Shown here piece by piece: positions 36,332 through 46,088 of a stretch of DNA of 64,000 nucleotides. Position numbers and translations under genes: made by a program. Origin of the DNA: Medicago truncatula (Eukaryota; Streptophyta; Magnoliopsida; Fabales; Fabaceae); the NCBI RefSeq assembly GCF_003473485.1, contig NC_053045.1, positions 21,612,494 through 21,676,493 on the forward strand. Reading direction: 5' to 3'. A model generated the notes under the pieces. The model worked only from the letters and a program-made list of their open reading frames with translations, was not told where the DNA came from and made no database searches. The stretch's first letter is position 1, and the number at the start of each line of letters is the position of its first letter.

Positions 36332-36748
36332 ATGGTTCAAAAGGCTTACTCTTTCTTTGCACTTTTTCTCATTTTCAATATCCTCCTTGTCACAACACAA
36401 GAAGCAATTGCTGGTCGCAGCATTGCTAAGAACTCCGACAACGATGACAAGAAAGAGCCTGAGTTTCTGTTCAAGCACGAACATGGGAAACTACATTATC
36501 CAGGCATTGGACATTTAGGGTTTCCACCACACTTTGGAGTTACTCCTAATAACCCATTTATTGGTGGCACTGGAGGATCAGGATCGGGATCAGGTTCGAG
36601 TTCAGGAGCTGGAGCTGGATCAGGATCATCGGGTCACAGTTACGTTCCTGGTGGCGATGACACATTTGTTCCAAACCCTGGCTTTGAGGTTCCAAATCCT
36701 GGCAGTGGTGGTGGAGGTGGTAGAGCTGCAGAAACAGTTAATCCATGA
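36332..36748 (+). CDS. Small secreted Gly/Ser-rich cell-wall protein (intact)
   Basis: A single-exon gene of 138 residues. Signal peptide: hydrophobic residues 5-22 with likely cleavage after 'EAIA' (residue 27). The mature protein has a charged Asp/Lys/Glu part (30-50), 'KLHYPGIGHLGFPP', 'TPNNPFIGGTGG', a (Gly-Ser)n stretch (~81-100), the conserved 'SYVPGGDDTFVPNPGFEVPNPG' region (written here only as the family hallmark GGDDTFVPNPGFEVPNPG) and a Gly-rich tail. This matches the plant 'putative cell wall protein' family, which is exported to the wall; its biochemical role is not established. Start chosen at the first ATG after the TATA-leader, conserved with copy 1. The duplication includes promoter and 3' flank. 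Confidence 0.9.
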   Translation: MVQKAYSFFALFLIFNILLVTTQEAIAGRSIAKNSDNDDKKEPEFLFKHEHGKLHYPGIGHLGFPPHFGVTPNNPFIGGTGGSGSGSGSSSGAGAGSGSSGHSYVPGGDDTFVPNPGFEVPNPGSGGGGGRAAETVNP

Positions 36749-37331
36749 ATTCACTCATCCATGAATGCAATAGCTAGACCTAGTTTTTGAGTTTGTGAGC
36801 GTGTGATTCTTATTAAGATCGTTTTTTACTGCTTTCTAGCCATGAGAATAAGTGTGTACACACACTAGTAGCTTGCTACTTGGGATGTGTAAGTGGCTTG
36901 TTTAAATGTTTTGCAGCTGTTTTAATTTAATATTATGAGTTTAATTGTTCTTCAAAGTAGTTAAAAATTACTGTGGAGCATCATTCAGCAATTTAACCTC
37001 ATGATAATTGTCTATAAAAGAAGGAATATATGGTAGTATAAAACACAACCTAAAAATATTCTTCATTTATTTTGATGGGGCCATTCAGCACATGATAAAT
37101 TAATTAATGTGAATAATGATAGTTTTATTCAATTAATTAATGTAGACATTGAATTTAAGTAAGGAATCATATTAAAAATGTTGACATCGAAGATAACACA
37201 CATTTCTCCATTAAGATTCCCACCATTAATTTCTTTTCAATGACTTTAACCGTAATTAGTAAAAAATAAATGAGTGTGCTTAATATTTTCAATGCACCGC
37301 AGAGGATTCTTCAAACAACTAATCATGCTTT
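36749..37331. other. 3' flank of the intact cell-wall gene
   Basis: Homologous to the 3' flank of copy 1 until about 37200, without the SINE-like insertion found there. No other feature. Confidence 0.6.
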
Positions 37332-37519
37332 GAGGGTAACCTTGGCAGAACTGGTAAAGTTGTTGTCATATGATTGGAAGGTCACGGATTCAAGTCTTTG
37401 AAACAGCCTCTTGTGTAAAAAATAGGGTAAGGTTGCCTACAATACACTAAATGGTGGGACCCCTTCCCGGACCCTGCGTATGCGGGAGCTTTAGTGTACC
37501 ATGTTGCCCTTTTATTCCA
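37332..37519 (+). mobile_element. Au-type SINE
   Basis: About 188 bp starting GAGGGTAACCTTGGCAGAAC and ending in ...ATGTTGCCCTTTTATTCCA. It has a tRNA-like pol III promoter: box A TGGCAGAACTGG and box B GGTCACGGATTCAAGTC. The body carries CCCTTCCCGGACCCTGCG, typical of the Au SINE family. A perfect 11-bp duplication AATCATGCTTT flanks it (37321-37331 and 37520-37530). It needs a LINE for mobility. Confidence 0.92.
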
Positions 37520-37562
37520 AATCATGCTTTACAGAAGTTTACTACATAACTACAAAATATTA

Positions 37563-37680
37563 GGTTAAATTACACCAGGGGTTCTTTAAGTCCTTTAAGT
37601 TTGTGAAATAACTTAAAGGACCAATATGTTACAAACATCAAACTTAAAGGACCTCTGATGTAATTTTCCCAAAATATTAT
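37563..37680. mobile_element. Small foldback MITE
   Basis: The left arm (AAATTACACCAGGGGTTCTTTAAG) is mirrored by the right arm (CTTAAAGGACCTCTGATGTAATTT), with a second inner inverted pair (CCTTTAAGT/ACTTAAAGG). Probably Mutator-like by its 'aaaggacc' words; duplication not resolved. Confidence 0.65.
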
Positions 37681-38000
37681 TTGCTATAGAGACTCCAGGT
37701 GCACCATCGAGTTGTGTTTTGATCCAGAGACCTAAATTATCAGAAATTCAAAAGGACCACTTTCCCTCAAACCACGTATAAAAGTCCAATGTCTAGGTAA
37801 AAGAGAAATGACTCAGCTGTGAACAGCAATTTGAATCTCTGCAATCAATCCTTTATATTTTGCAATGTTTTGAAAACCAGACAGAATATCAAACCTGCGA
37901 GACTTCCGGTCATGGTAAAATTGGGGTTCAACTATAGTTGAACCGGATGACAAATAAATAAAAGGTATTAAAAAAGTACAGTAAGAACATGGAAAAACGA
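37681..38000. other. Degenerate inverted-repeat element, left part (split by a LINE)
   Basis: CAATGTTTTGAAAACCAGAC near 37863 and its approximate mirror ending CAGAACATTG near 39673 suggest an old MITE. 'GGTTCAACTATAGTTGAACC' at 37923-37942 is a perfect palindrome. The LINE at 38001-39560 inserted into it. Confidence 0.4.
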
Positions 38001-39560
38001 TTTTGACAGTGCAGAAGCTTTAAAGATTGTCAGCATTCCCATATCAGTACGTTCAGCATACCATCTCTTGTGCACCAACAAAGAAAACCTCCGTCCAGGT
38101 CCATCAACCGACAGGGATGGTAAATTATGGAATGATATTTGGAAGGCTCCTATCCCAAACAAGATCAAAACTTTTATGTGGAGACTTGCTAAAAACATTC
38201 TGCCCACTAGAGCAAATCTCCAAAAAAAAGGTATTCATTTAGACACTGTATGCCCTCTCTGCCACTCATCCATAGAAAATGTGAGCCATCTGTATATGAA
38301 TTGTAATCTAGCATGTTTGTCCTTATTTGCCTCACCTTTAGGCATACAACCCCCTGTGAATGTTGATCTAAACTGCTGGATCCTAGAGTGGCTGAACTGT
38401 AATGATGTTTGAGGCTCACAATTTTTTTGTACAATTCTGTGGAAAGTCTGGTATGCTAGGAATCAGGCTGTGTTTAATGGTACTCCAACAGACCCAATCA
38501 GATTGGCTCAGTCTGCAGTGCAGTTTGTGCAGGAACACGTTGCAGCAAACGCAAAATTAAGACCCACACAGGTTTGCAGGAACAGGAATAATGCGGAAAC
38601 AAATCAAGTTATGCAACATACTCTGTCGGTTGACGTAGGTTGTTTCCCTAATGGACAAAATGGTTGGGGGATGGTTCTAAAAAACCAGGCAGGGATATTC
38701 ACGTTGATCCAATGCTGGCAGAAGCAATGGGAGTTAGGTGGGCCTTATAATATGCAACAGCTCAAGGTATCCAAAGTGTGGAAGTAAATAGTGATGCACT
38801 GGGAGTAGTCAATTGTGTCAACAAGAACAGTGTTGTGATATCTATTGAACCTGTAGTTTATGATTGTTGGAAAGGCTAAATTACCTTTTTGGTCCTCTAA
38901 CTATTTAATTGGTATTAGATTGGTCCTCTAACTAAAAATTGATTTATTTCGGTCCTCTAAGTTTCTCACCATTACTACATTTAGTCCTTTCTGTTAGTTT
39001 TATTCAAATAAACGTTAGGGTTCGTGTTATGTGGGTCCTCTAACTTTATTTATTAGTATCATTTTGGTCCTATGCCTTGTTAAAGTATTATGATTAAATA
39101 GTGACTGATATTATTGGTAACTCTTATGGCTCATATGTATGTGTGAAACAGGAGGTCAGGTACCCACATAACACAAACCCTAACGTTTATTTGAATAAAA
39201 CTAACAGAAAGGACTAAATGTAGTAACAGTGAGAAACTTAGAGGATCAAAATAAATCAATTTTTAGTTAGATGACCAATCTGATACAAATTAAATAGTTA
39301 GAGGACCAAAAAGGTAATTAAGCCTTGTTGGAAATTATTAGAAAAAATCCCATTTGTAACGGTTAAACATGTGAACAGAGAGCTAAATAGTGAAGCTCAT
39401 AATCTTGCTTTTTTAGCCAAGATAGTTGGTACTAAGTTTTGGTTGGGGAATGCCCCTCCAAACCAAGTTAATTTTTCTGCTGTTACTACTGTTGTAAGCA
39501 ATGAGCAGGCCAGTTCCTGTTTCTAATCAACGAAATCTTTGAACTTCAAAAAAAGTAAAA
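38001..39560 (+). pseudogene. 5'-truncated LINE with zf-RVT and RNase H regions
   Basis: Flanked by a perfect 15-bp duplication AACATGGAAAAACGA (37986-38000, 39561-39575), so this is a target-primed insertion of a 5'-truncated copy. Encoded pieces: 'VRSAYHLLCTNKEN' (~38045-38090), zinc-finger region 'NKIKTFMWRLAKNILPTRANL' and 'CPLCHSSIENVSHLYMNC' (~38155-38310), RNase H 'LSVDVGCFPNGQNGWGMVLK' (~38620-38685), 'SVEVNSDALGVVNCVNK' (~38770-38825) and, after a Mutator MITE, 'VKHVNRELNSEAHNLAFLAK' (~39360-39425). The RNase H resembles the type-I domain of plant LINEs. Frameshifts near 38410 and 38740 inactivate it. An A-rich tail precedes the right duplication. Confidence 0.9.
38873..39324. mobile_element. 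Mutator-type MITE (452 bp) inside the LINE
   Basis: Long inverted repeats (~160 bp): (A)GGCTAAATTACCTTTTTGG at the left, mirrored by ...CCAAAAAGGTAATTAAGCC at the right. The inner mirror ACCCACATAACAC/GTGTTATGTGGGT sits near the centre. A 9-bp duplication TTGTTGGAA (38864-38872, 39325-39333) fits Mutator-like elements. It splits the LINE RNase H frame. Confidence 0.9.
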
Positions 39561-41222
39561 AACATGGAAAAACGAAAACTGGTTAAACCAACCGCAATGA
39601 CCTGGGCGGATTCAAACTAACCGATGAATTGGCCGATTCTCAATTCAACCAGCTGTTCGATTTCAGAACATTGATATTTGGCTATAAACTTTAGCAGTAA
39701 TACTTGTTTATCATAGTCACAGCAAAATATTCATCCTAGTAAATAAAGCCATTGTTTACATATTTTATTGGACCTGGATGTAAGAACAGATGAAATGTCA
39801 CAATATAATCAAATATTCAAAACAAAAATTGTTTGGTATTATAGAACAGTCGTTTCTCTACACAGAACAATGATATATTCAAGGGGTAACACTTCAGTAC
39901 CCTTGAGAACTATTTAGATCTCATGACATGTGATGTAAAATATAGTTAACAGAATTACATAACCTTTGCAATAACTATGCAATTAATCTGAATATGTCAA
40001 ATCTTCTGTATTCAAGTATTGCATTCTAGGATCTATTCAAAGCGGAGAAATAAGAAAAACTGACCAGCTTGAAATTAGATCTGCCATAGGATGCAAGACA
40101 GAATATCCTGCCAATATTAAAAGGAGGTGAGGAAGAAGTAAATCAAAAGAAAACATTTTTAGGAATACACAGCTGCAAAGACTTAGCATGTAATTGTTAA
40201 TTCCGCTTACTTACCGCTCTTACAATTATTAATTCCCCTTAACTCCTTTTATTTTGTCTATCATAGACTCTCTTAACTAATCGATGGAGTAATGAATGGA
40301 CGGATCATGGATTAATGGATGGAATTGTCACTGCTAGACTTTCATAATCATTGAATGAAGCATAACTTCCCTAAGGATAACCAAACCTTCCTTAGTAGAA
40401 ATAAAAAATAAAATTTCTTCATAATTGTTCAAATGGCTTGTTTGGAATGAATTACTTGAACTTATGTGATGATATAAAGACTTGTGAGATTGCTCAGGAA
40501 AGCTTATGAAAATAACTTATGACATGTCCATAAGTTGGTTTTCATTCGTATCCATAAGCTCTTTAGAATAACTTATGAAAATAATATGACTTTGTTTCAT
40601 CTTTGGTTTTAGAAAATGGCTTATAAGTAAGCAATTATAAGATAGCCTTATTCTAAAAGCGTTTAACTAAGTTGTTTATCCAAACAAACAAAATCTTTGG
40701 TCGATCGACACTCTAGCATTATAATTTTTTTGCTGATATAAAACAAAACTTAAATTAACTTTTGGTTCCATAATTTTTAAAAAGTTGCAATCTAGGCCCC
40801 CAAATAAAATAATAACAATTTAACCCCCAAACTTTACAAAACATTTATGCAAAAAACTAGCAATTTTAGCCCATTATCTTAAAAAAAATGCAATTTTGAA
40901 TCCTTATCTTTAAAAAAATAGCAATTTTGGCCCCCGGTTTAGGAAACATGGCATCAACATTTTGTAAAGTTAGCGGGCTAAATAACTATTTATTTATTTA
41001 GTAGGGATCAAAATCGCTTTTAAAAGCTAAGGGTAAAAGTACATTAAGGCCTGTTTGGATTGGACTTATTTTGAGTTTATGAAAAACAGCTTATATAAAT
41101 AAATAAGTTTTTATATTAATTCATAAGTTCTCACTAACGAAAATTGTTGTTTTTTCATAAACTAAATTAAAAGCTTATGTATTTGTATAAGTTGTTTTGC
41201 ATAAGCTCGATCCAAAAGATCC
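39561..41222. other. Intergenic DNA with decayed MITEs
   Basis: No gene. 40435-40690 has mirrored ends (GCTTGTTTGGAATGAATTAC ... GTTTATCCAAACAAAC) like a Tourist MITE. 40740-41035 carries 'gcaattttggccccc' words, probably an old element. 41046-41222 resembles the left end of the Tourist element at 41332 (GGCCTGTTTGGATTGGACTT). Confidence 0.5.
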
Positions 41223-41322
41223 AAGTCTTTTTTTTTTTTGGTAGTGGCTAGGGTTCGAACCAAGACCTTACATATATATTATGCATGGTCCATGCCAATT
41301 GAGTTAAGCTCACGAGGACAAA
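41223..41322 (-). mobile_element. SINE-like tRNA-derived unit
   Basis: On the minus strand: GTGAGCTTAACTCAATTGGC (box A-like), then GGTCTTGGTTCGAACCCTAG (box B) and an A-run tail (T-run 41228-41239 on the plus strand). Typical of legume tRNA-derived SINE heads. No full tRNA fold. Confidence 0.6.
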
Positions 41323-41331
41323 AGACACTAA

Positions 41332-41889
41332 GGCCCCGTTTGGATTGGCTTATTTTGAGCTTATGTGGGCTTATATACTCCCATAAGCCATTTTAAAGGT
41401 GTTTGGGTAAATAAATAAAAATAGCTTATCATAGTTTCATAAGCTGCTTATGTCATATTTTAATAAGCCTAAATTTTCAGCTTACCCTCTTGCTTAACAA
41501 TGAGCTTATGAATTTATGTAACCTCCTTCGATTCTTTCTGGATCCACTTTTTCAAAACATATATTTTAATTATAATTTTTTTAAAGAAATATTTTAATTA
41601 TAATGTTAGTTATCTTTGGCGGTGCATGAGTAACAAAATTACTATATACTTATCTTACTAAAGTAACACACGTAACAAAGATATTTATTATTATTTTTTT
41701 AAGAAGATTTTTATTATTTTTTGTTACGTAACAAAATGAAACTGAATAAAAAAACAAATTTAACTTGTCTTTTTTTGGTAACAAACTGTACACTAATATC
41801 TATATATATGATATGTTTATTTACACCTCTAATGTTAATTTTGTCTTATATGAATATTGATATTTTTTTTAAGGACAAATATTGATTAT

Positions 41890-41933
<44 letters not shown>

Positions 41934-42201
41934 ATTAATATATTATAATATTGTTTTTTTAAGCCTTGATTAATTTTATAAAAAAAATCTTGATAATTGT
42001 GGTTCAATTCTTTGATTTTTTTGTTAAATTAAAAATATTTAAAATTTTGATAATTGCTTATGTAATGTCACATCCAAACACTTCGATTTATGTAAGTACT
42101 TTTTAGTGTACATATCCAAACATAAATAGCTTATATAAGCTCTAATGTTATAAGCACTAATGCTATAAGCATCTATATAAGCTGTTTATCCAAACGGGGC
42201 C
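41332..42201. mobile_element. Tourist/PIF-Harbinger-type MITE, 870 bp
   Basis: Ends GGCCCCGTTTGGATTGGCTT and ...AGCTGTTTATCCAAACGGGGCC, with TAA duplications at 41329-41331 and 42202-42204. Subterminal 'ataagc' words repeat at both ends. It contains an (AT)n microsatellite at about 41893-41924. No transposase. Confidence 0.85.
41893..41924. repeat. (AT)n microsatellite
   Basis: About 16 AT units inside the Tourist MITE. Confidence 0.95.
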
Positions 42202-42418
42202 TAAGTCTAAAACAACACAGCATAATACTAACATTTCATTTTATAGTTGCATGAAATTTATAACAAATAAAATTGAACAAGATCAAAATACAGAGAGATC
42301 AAAAACACATACATATTACATCGAAAAAGCTTGAAAAATTAAATTTTAATGACATGAAACTAATAAATAAACTAATCGTGTGGTTACCTTGTTAAGGTTT
42401 TTTGTGTGTTACGAGGAA

Positions 42419-42640
42419 TCAAATGCCAACAATCTTGAAGATTATGAAACAGAGGAAATCCACGAAAATCAAAAGGAAAAGGTAAGCAATGAAGACAAAG
42501 AGTCTAGTCGAACCATGGTTCCTTTTCTTCTTGCTTTCGGCTACCGATTCGTCCATTTCTTTGAGCTTCGCTGCCATTGATTCCAGTTGCAGGTAGAGTG
42601 ACGAGTTAAAAAGAGCCGTGGAAGAGATTCGTAAAAGTAG
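42419..42640 (-). pseudogene. Gene-like fragment with a coiled-coil-like stretch and a membrane segment
   Basis: The minus strand encodes '[20 protein letters not shown]' followed by '[13 protein letters not shown]' and a hydrophobic run '[16 protein letters not shown]'. This looks like the tail-anchored C-terminus of a real protein rather than chance, but I do not recognise the family. There is no start region or flanking exon. It lies 330 bp before a Helitron 3' end, so capture by a Helitron is a reasonable inference. Confidence 0.45.
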
Positions 42641-42944
42641 CAATACCGAAATATTTCGGGCTTAAATGAAAATTTAGAATACTTAAAATACTTTTTTTTT
42701 TTTTTTGAGAGAAGAATACTTAAAATATAATGCTTGTTACCGAATTTAGAATTCTGCTCTTTACCGAAGACATTTTGCTCGCGTCCAACTGAAATACTTA
42801 AAATAATGTTATAGTAACGCAAATGAACTTGGTTATATATATCCGAAGATATTTTGTCTACTATGGATTATCACGTGTTTTTTTTTCACCGTTAACTATT
42901 ATATATTGAATTTTAGTATTCGTATGTCAATCTCTTTACGATAA

Positions 42945-42974
42945 ACCCGAACGAAGCACGGGTCAAAAATCTAG
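42945..42974 (+). mobile_element. Helitron 3' terminus (hairpin plus CTAG)
   Basis: A short stem (ACCCG at 42945-42949 pairs with CGGGT at 42959-42963) is followed 7 bp later by CTAG (42971-42974) and a host T. This is the canonical plant Helitron 3' end. The 5' TC end of this element was not found, so its length is unknown. Confidence 0.72.
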
Positions 42975-42975
42975 T

Positions 42976-43190
42976 CTACTTTATTCAAATTAATTTATTT
43001 ACTTTATTCTAATTTATTTATTTACGTTATTGTAATTTATTTATTTATTTATTTACTTTATTCTAATTTATTTGTTCACTTTATTCTCATTTTTTTCACT
43101 TTATTCTAATTTATTTACTTTATTCTAATTAATTTATTTACTTTATTCTAATTTATTTATTTACATTATTCTAATTTATTTATTCACATA
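42976..43190. repeat. Tandem TTTATTCTAATTTATTTA-type repeats
   Basis: Imperfect units built on CTTTATTCTAATTTATTTA are repeated about eight times, starting right after the Helitron end. Confidence 0.85.
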
Positions 43191-43393
43191 AAATAAATGC
43201 AAATATAAATAAAAAGAAATGAACAAAATTAATATTTATTCAAATTTATTCATTAAACACAAAATCAGAAAATAAAAGCAAATACAAATAAAAAGAAGTG
43301 AACAAAATTAATACATATAACATCTCATTTTATTAATAGAATTCATACAATAATTGATGCATTTGATTCGAATTCACTAAATCTACTTATTTT

Positions 43394-43641
43394 CTTTTTA
43401 CCCTCTTGGGCTAAATAGTGAGCAGCCTTCTTGGGGGAAAGGACATCATCAACCCTTGGGTTAAATCTAAATCTAGTTCTTTTTATACCCCAAGAAGATT
43501 CTTTTTACCCACGGTAAAAAAAAATTGGAGTAAAAAGAAGCAAATTTAATTTTATCCCAAAGGTTGATAACTTCTCCCAAGTCGGCTACTCACTATTTAT
43601 GTCAAAACTGACCACTTTATACCTCAAAGGGGTAAAAAGAG
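43394..43641. mobile_element. Foldback MITE-like element
   Basis: Left arm (CTTTTTACCCTC...AAATAGTGAGCAGCC...CATCAACCCTTGGG) is mirrored by the right arm (CCCAAAGGTTGATAAC...GGCTACTCACTATTTA...GGGGTAAAAAG). Family unknown. Confidence 0.6.
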
Positions 43642-43888
43642 ACTACAGAGAGGACTAGAGACTATTGAAAAAAAAAAAAAAAAATAGGGGGAGAGAGTGT
43701 GAGATGGTGTGGGAAAATGGGGAAGTTTGGAGGGGTATTTATAAGTGAGAATGGTAGTATAGGTTAAACTACCATAAATGTAGTCAAAAAACGTGTAAAA
43801 GTTGTAAGAAACGTGTAGATTGAAGGTTAAAAAGCTGACCAAAGTCCAAAAAACGTGTGTTTTTTAGCTCTAACCAACCGGCCAACCT

Positions 43889-43987
43889 GCGTGAGTTAAT
43901 TCGTGCACCGGCTAAAGGAGCATGACTTAAGTCACGCAAAGCTATAAGGTGTGTGAGTTAAATAACGTTGCGTGACTTAACTCACGC
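43889..43987. repeat. Palindrome-word array (GCGTGACTTAACTCACGC type)
   Basis: Words GCGTGAGTTAATTCGTGC (43890-43907), CATGACTTAAGTCACGC (43921-43937), GTGTGAGTTAAATAACG and GCGTGACTTAACTCACGC (43970-43987), partly separated by 'aagctataaggt/atggctataattg'. A GC-rich island in AT-rich DNA. Confidence 0.75.
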
Positions 43988-44390
43988 ATGGCTATAATTG
44001 GCAAATCAACTGGGCGCGAGCAAAATGTGTTGGGAGAAGAGCAGAATTTGAAAATTTAATATCCTTTTAAAAAAATAAAATCATTATGAATAGAGTATTG
44101 CTAACGAATACATAACACTCTTTGATTTTTAATTAAGTAAATGTTTATAGAAAAAGTTAAATAGTTTAATTCTAATGTATTGAATGCGTCAATCTTTATC
44201 TTTATCTTTAATTTTATAATATTTTTTGAAAAGATCTTTATCTTAATAATATAAATGAAAATAAAAATTGCAGGCAACCCTAGCAAAACCCTAATGTAGC
44301 CCTACCCATTTTTACAGATTTACCCTTTGCTTGGAGTCAAAATCATGTCTTTCTAAAATGACAATTTAACCCTTGATCTAAAACCAAGAG

Positions 44391-44470
44391 CAGCACATAA
44401 TATTAGAAACCAATTTTGCAGCTTTTTTCTCAGCACATGGTATTAGAAACCAATTTTGCAGCTTTTTTCT
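44391..44470 (+). repeat. 40-bp tandem duplication
   Basis: Two adjacent 40-bp copies (44391-44430, 44431-44470) differ at two positions in CAGCACAT(AA/GG)TATTAG. The CT-rich tract after it (44471-44640) resembles a plant 5'UTR, but no coding exon follows before the LTR at 44966. Confidence 0.9.
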
Positions 44471-44965
44471 CACACCCTATTCTCTTCCAATCAATCAGTT
44501 CTCCTCTCTCTCCCTCCCTCTTCCTTTCTTTTACGCTTTCCTTCTTCTTCCTTCTTCCTCCCTCCCTCGTCCTTCTTCATTCTTTATTCTCCATCTACGA
44601 CTGCTTCTTCTTCCATTTCACTCAACCAAAAGATTTTATTCTTTCTCAATTAATTTATTTTTTCACTTTACCACCATTATAGCTTCTTCTTCATCTTTGT
44701 TTATTCTGTAAATGCATGTATTTGTTATTTCTTCTCAATCGATGTTGTCTGGATCATGATTTTCAGATAATTACTTTTATTTTCTATTTTCTCTCAAATT
44801 AATATATAAGTCTATTACTGTACATGTTTCAATTTTGTTCTGCATCTGAGTATTTTACAGTTTAGGGTTTTTTCTAATTGGGGGTTGTAATAAGAGTGAA
44901 AATATTTGTTTAATTTGATCTTTGGTTATTTGTATTATGATGAGATTCTGAATTGCATTGCTATC
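44471..44965. other. CT-rich leader-like and T-rich DNA upstream of the Ty3 element
   Basis: Pyrimidine-rich (TCTCTCCCTCCCTCTTCC) as in many plant leaders; may be the first exon of a host gene interrupted by the Ty3 insertion. No protein-coding support. Confidence 0.4.
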
Positions 44966-45960
44966 TGTAACGCCCTAGTCGTTATTTTATTTATTTATGA
45001 TTTATTAAAGTCTTTTATATGATTTTAAATAATTATTGTTGATATGTGGTGTGTTATATTTTATTATATGGTTTATTTTAATATTAACTATAATAATGTG
45101 GGAATTATTATTATTTTGGAGGTTGGGGATTTAATTAGAAATTAATAGAATTAAGGGGGAGTTAAATGAAATAAAGGGGAGTTAAGTATTGGGGAGTTAG
45201 GAAAAAAATAGTCAGAAAGCAGTTTCACGTACAACAGACAAGTTTTGGGAGAAAAGGGAGAAGAGCTAAGTAGAGCCAAGTGAACCAGATTTTTGTGCAA
45301 TTGTTCATCTGATTTAAGGTAAGGGTGAGGTTTGCTTCAGTAGTGTAGATGTTTAATTCTGATTTTGATTTAACAGGTTTATGGTTGAAATTAGGGATTT
45401 TGGGTTTAAGTTGAATTCTTGGTTTTTGGGTGAATTGAGTGTAGGAATCACTGGTTATATGTATATTGGATAATTATTATTATGTTAGGGTGTTAGATTC
45501 AATTGATGAATTTTATATATATTATTATTGATGTGAATCTCACCCCTTCTGCTTGGAAATGTTACCCTTCCTATGGGTAACTTGCAGGTGATCCTGAGTA
45601 GTAGGTGGTGGCTCAAGTGTCTAGGGCTCTGATACGTACGGGATGGGATTACTTATTTATTTTCATTCCTTATGTATCAAATTTTGGAAACCTGTTGTGG
45701 AGCCTTTTATTGTTATTTGAAACAATTAATGATGAATATTTATGTTGGGGCCTTTGTGCCAGGATTTATTGTTGGATGTTGATGTTTAATGTTTGAAGAA
45801 TATTCCGCTGCAAATTATTGATGTTTTATGAAAGACGTTTATTAAATAGTTTTATATTCTATTTAAGAAATTTTGAAAAGTAGTGTGACATGCCCGTTTT
45901 GGTGTTAAACTCTTATGTTATATTTATTATTTAATTGCTTTGGGATAACGGGGTGTTACA
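44966..45960 (+). repeat. 5' LTR of element A (995 bp)
   Basis: TGTAACGCCC...GGGGTGTTACA. Putative donor AAG|GTAAGGG at 45319 and acceptor CTTGCAG at 45587 are only 269 bp apart. Compared with the 3' LTR, about 840 bp are absent after ~45455, inside the putative intron. Confidence 0.9.
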
Positions 45961-46088
45961 ATTGGTATCAGAGCAGGTTGGTCTGTCCGGTCAAGTAGTA
46001 GAGTCGTGTTGAGCAACATAGGATAGAGTGTCAACTTTAATGTTGTCTTTGTTGTTCTGAATTGTTGTTTCTTATGTAGAATTTTGAG

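Noticed and set aside
44416..44682. 88-residue frame rich in Ser/Leu/Phe
   Set aside because: Falls in a CT-rich leader-like tract; composition explains the open frame.
45605..45796. 63-residue frame in element A LTR (and copy at 58952-59143)
   Set aside because: Conserved only because the two LTRs are copies; lies in the LTR 3' region shared by several families at the DNA level.
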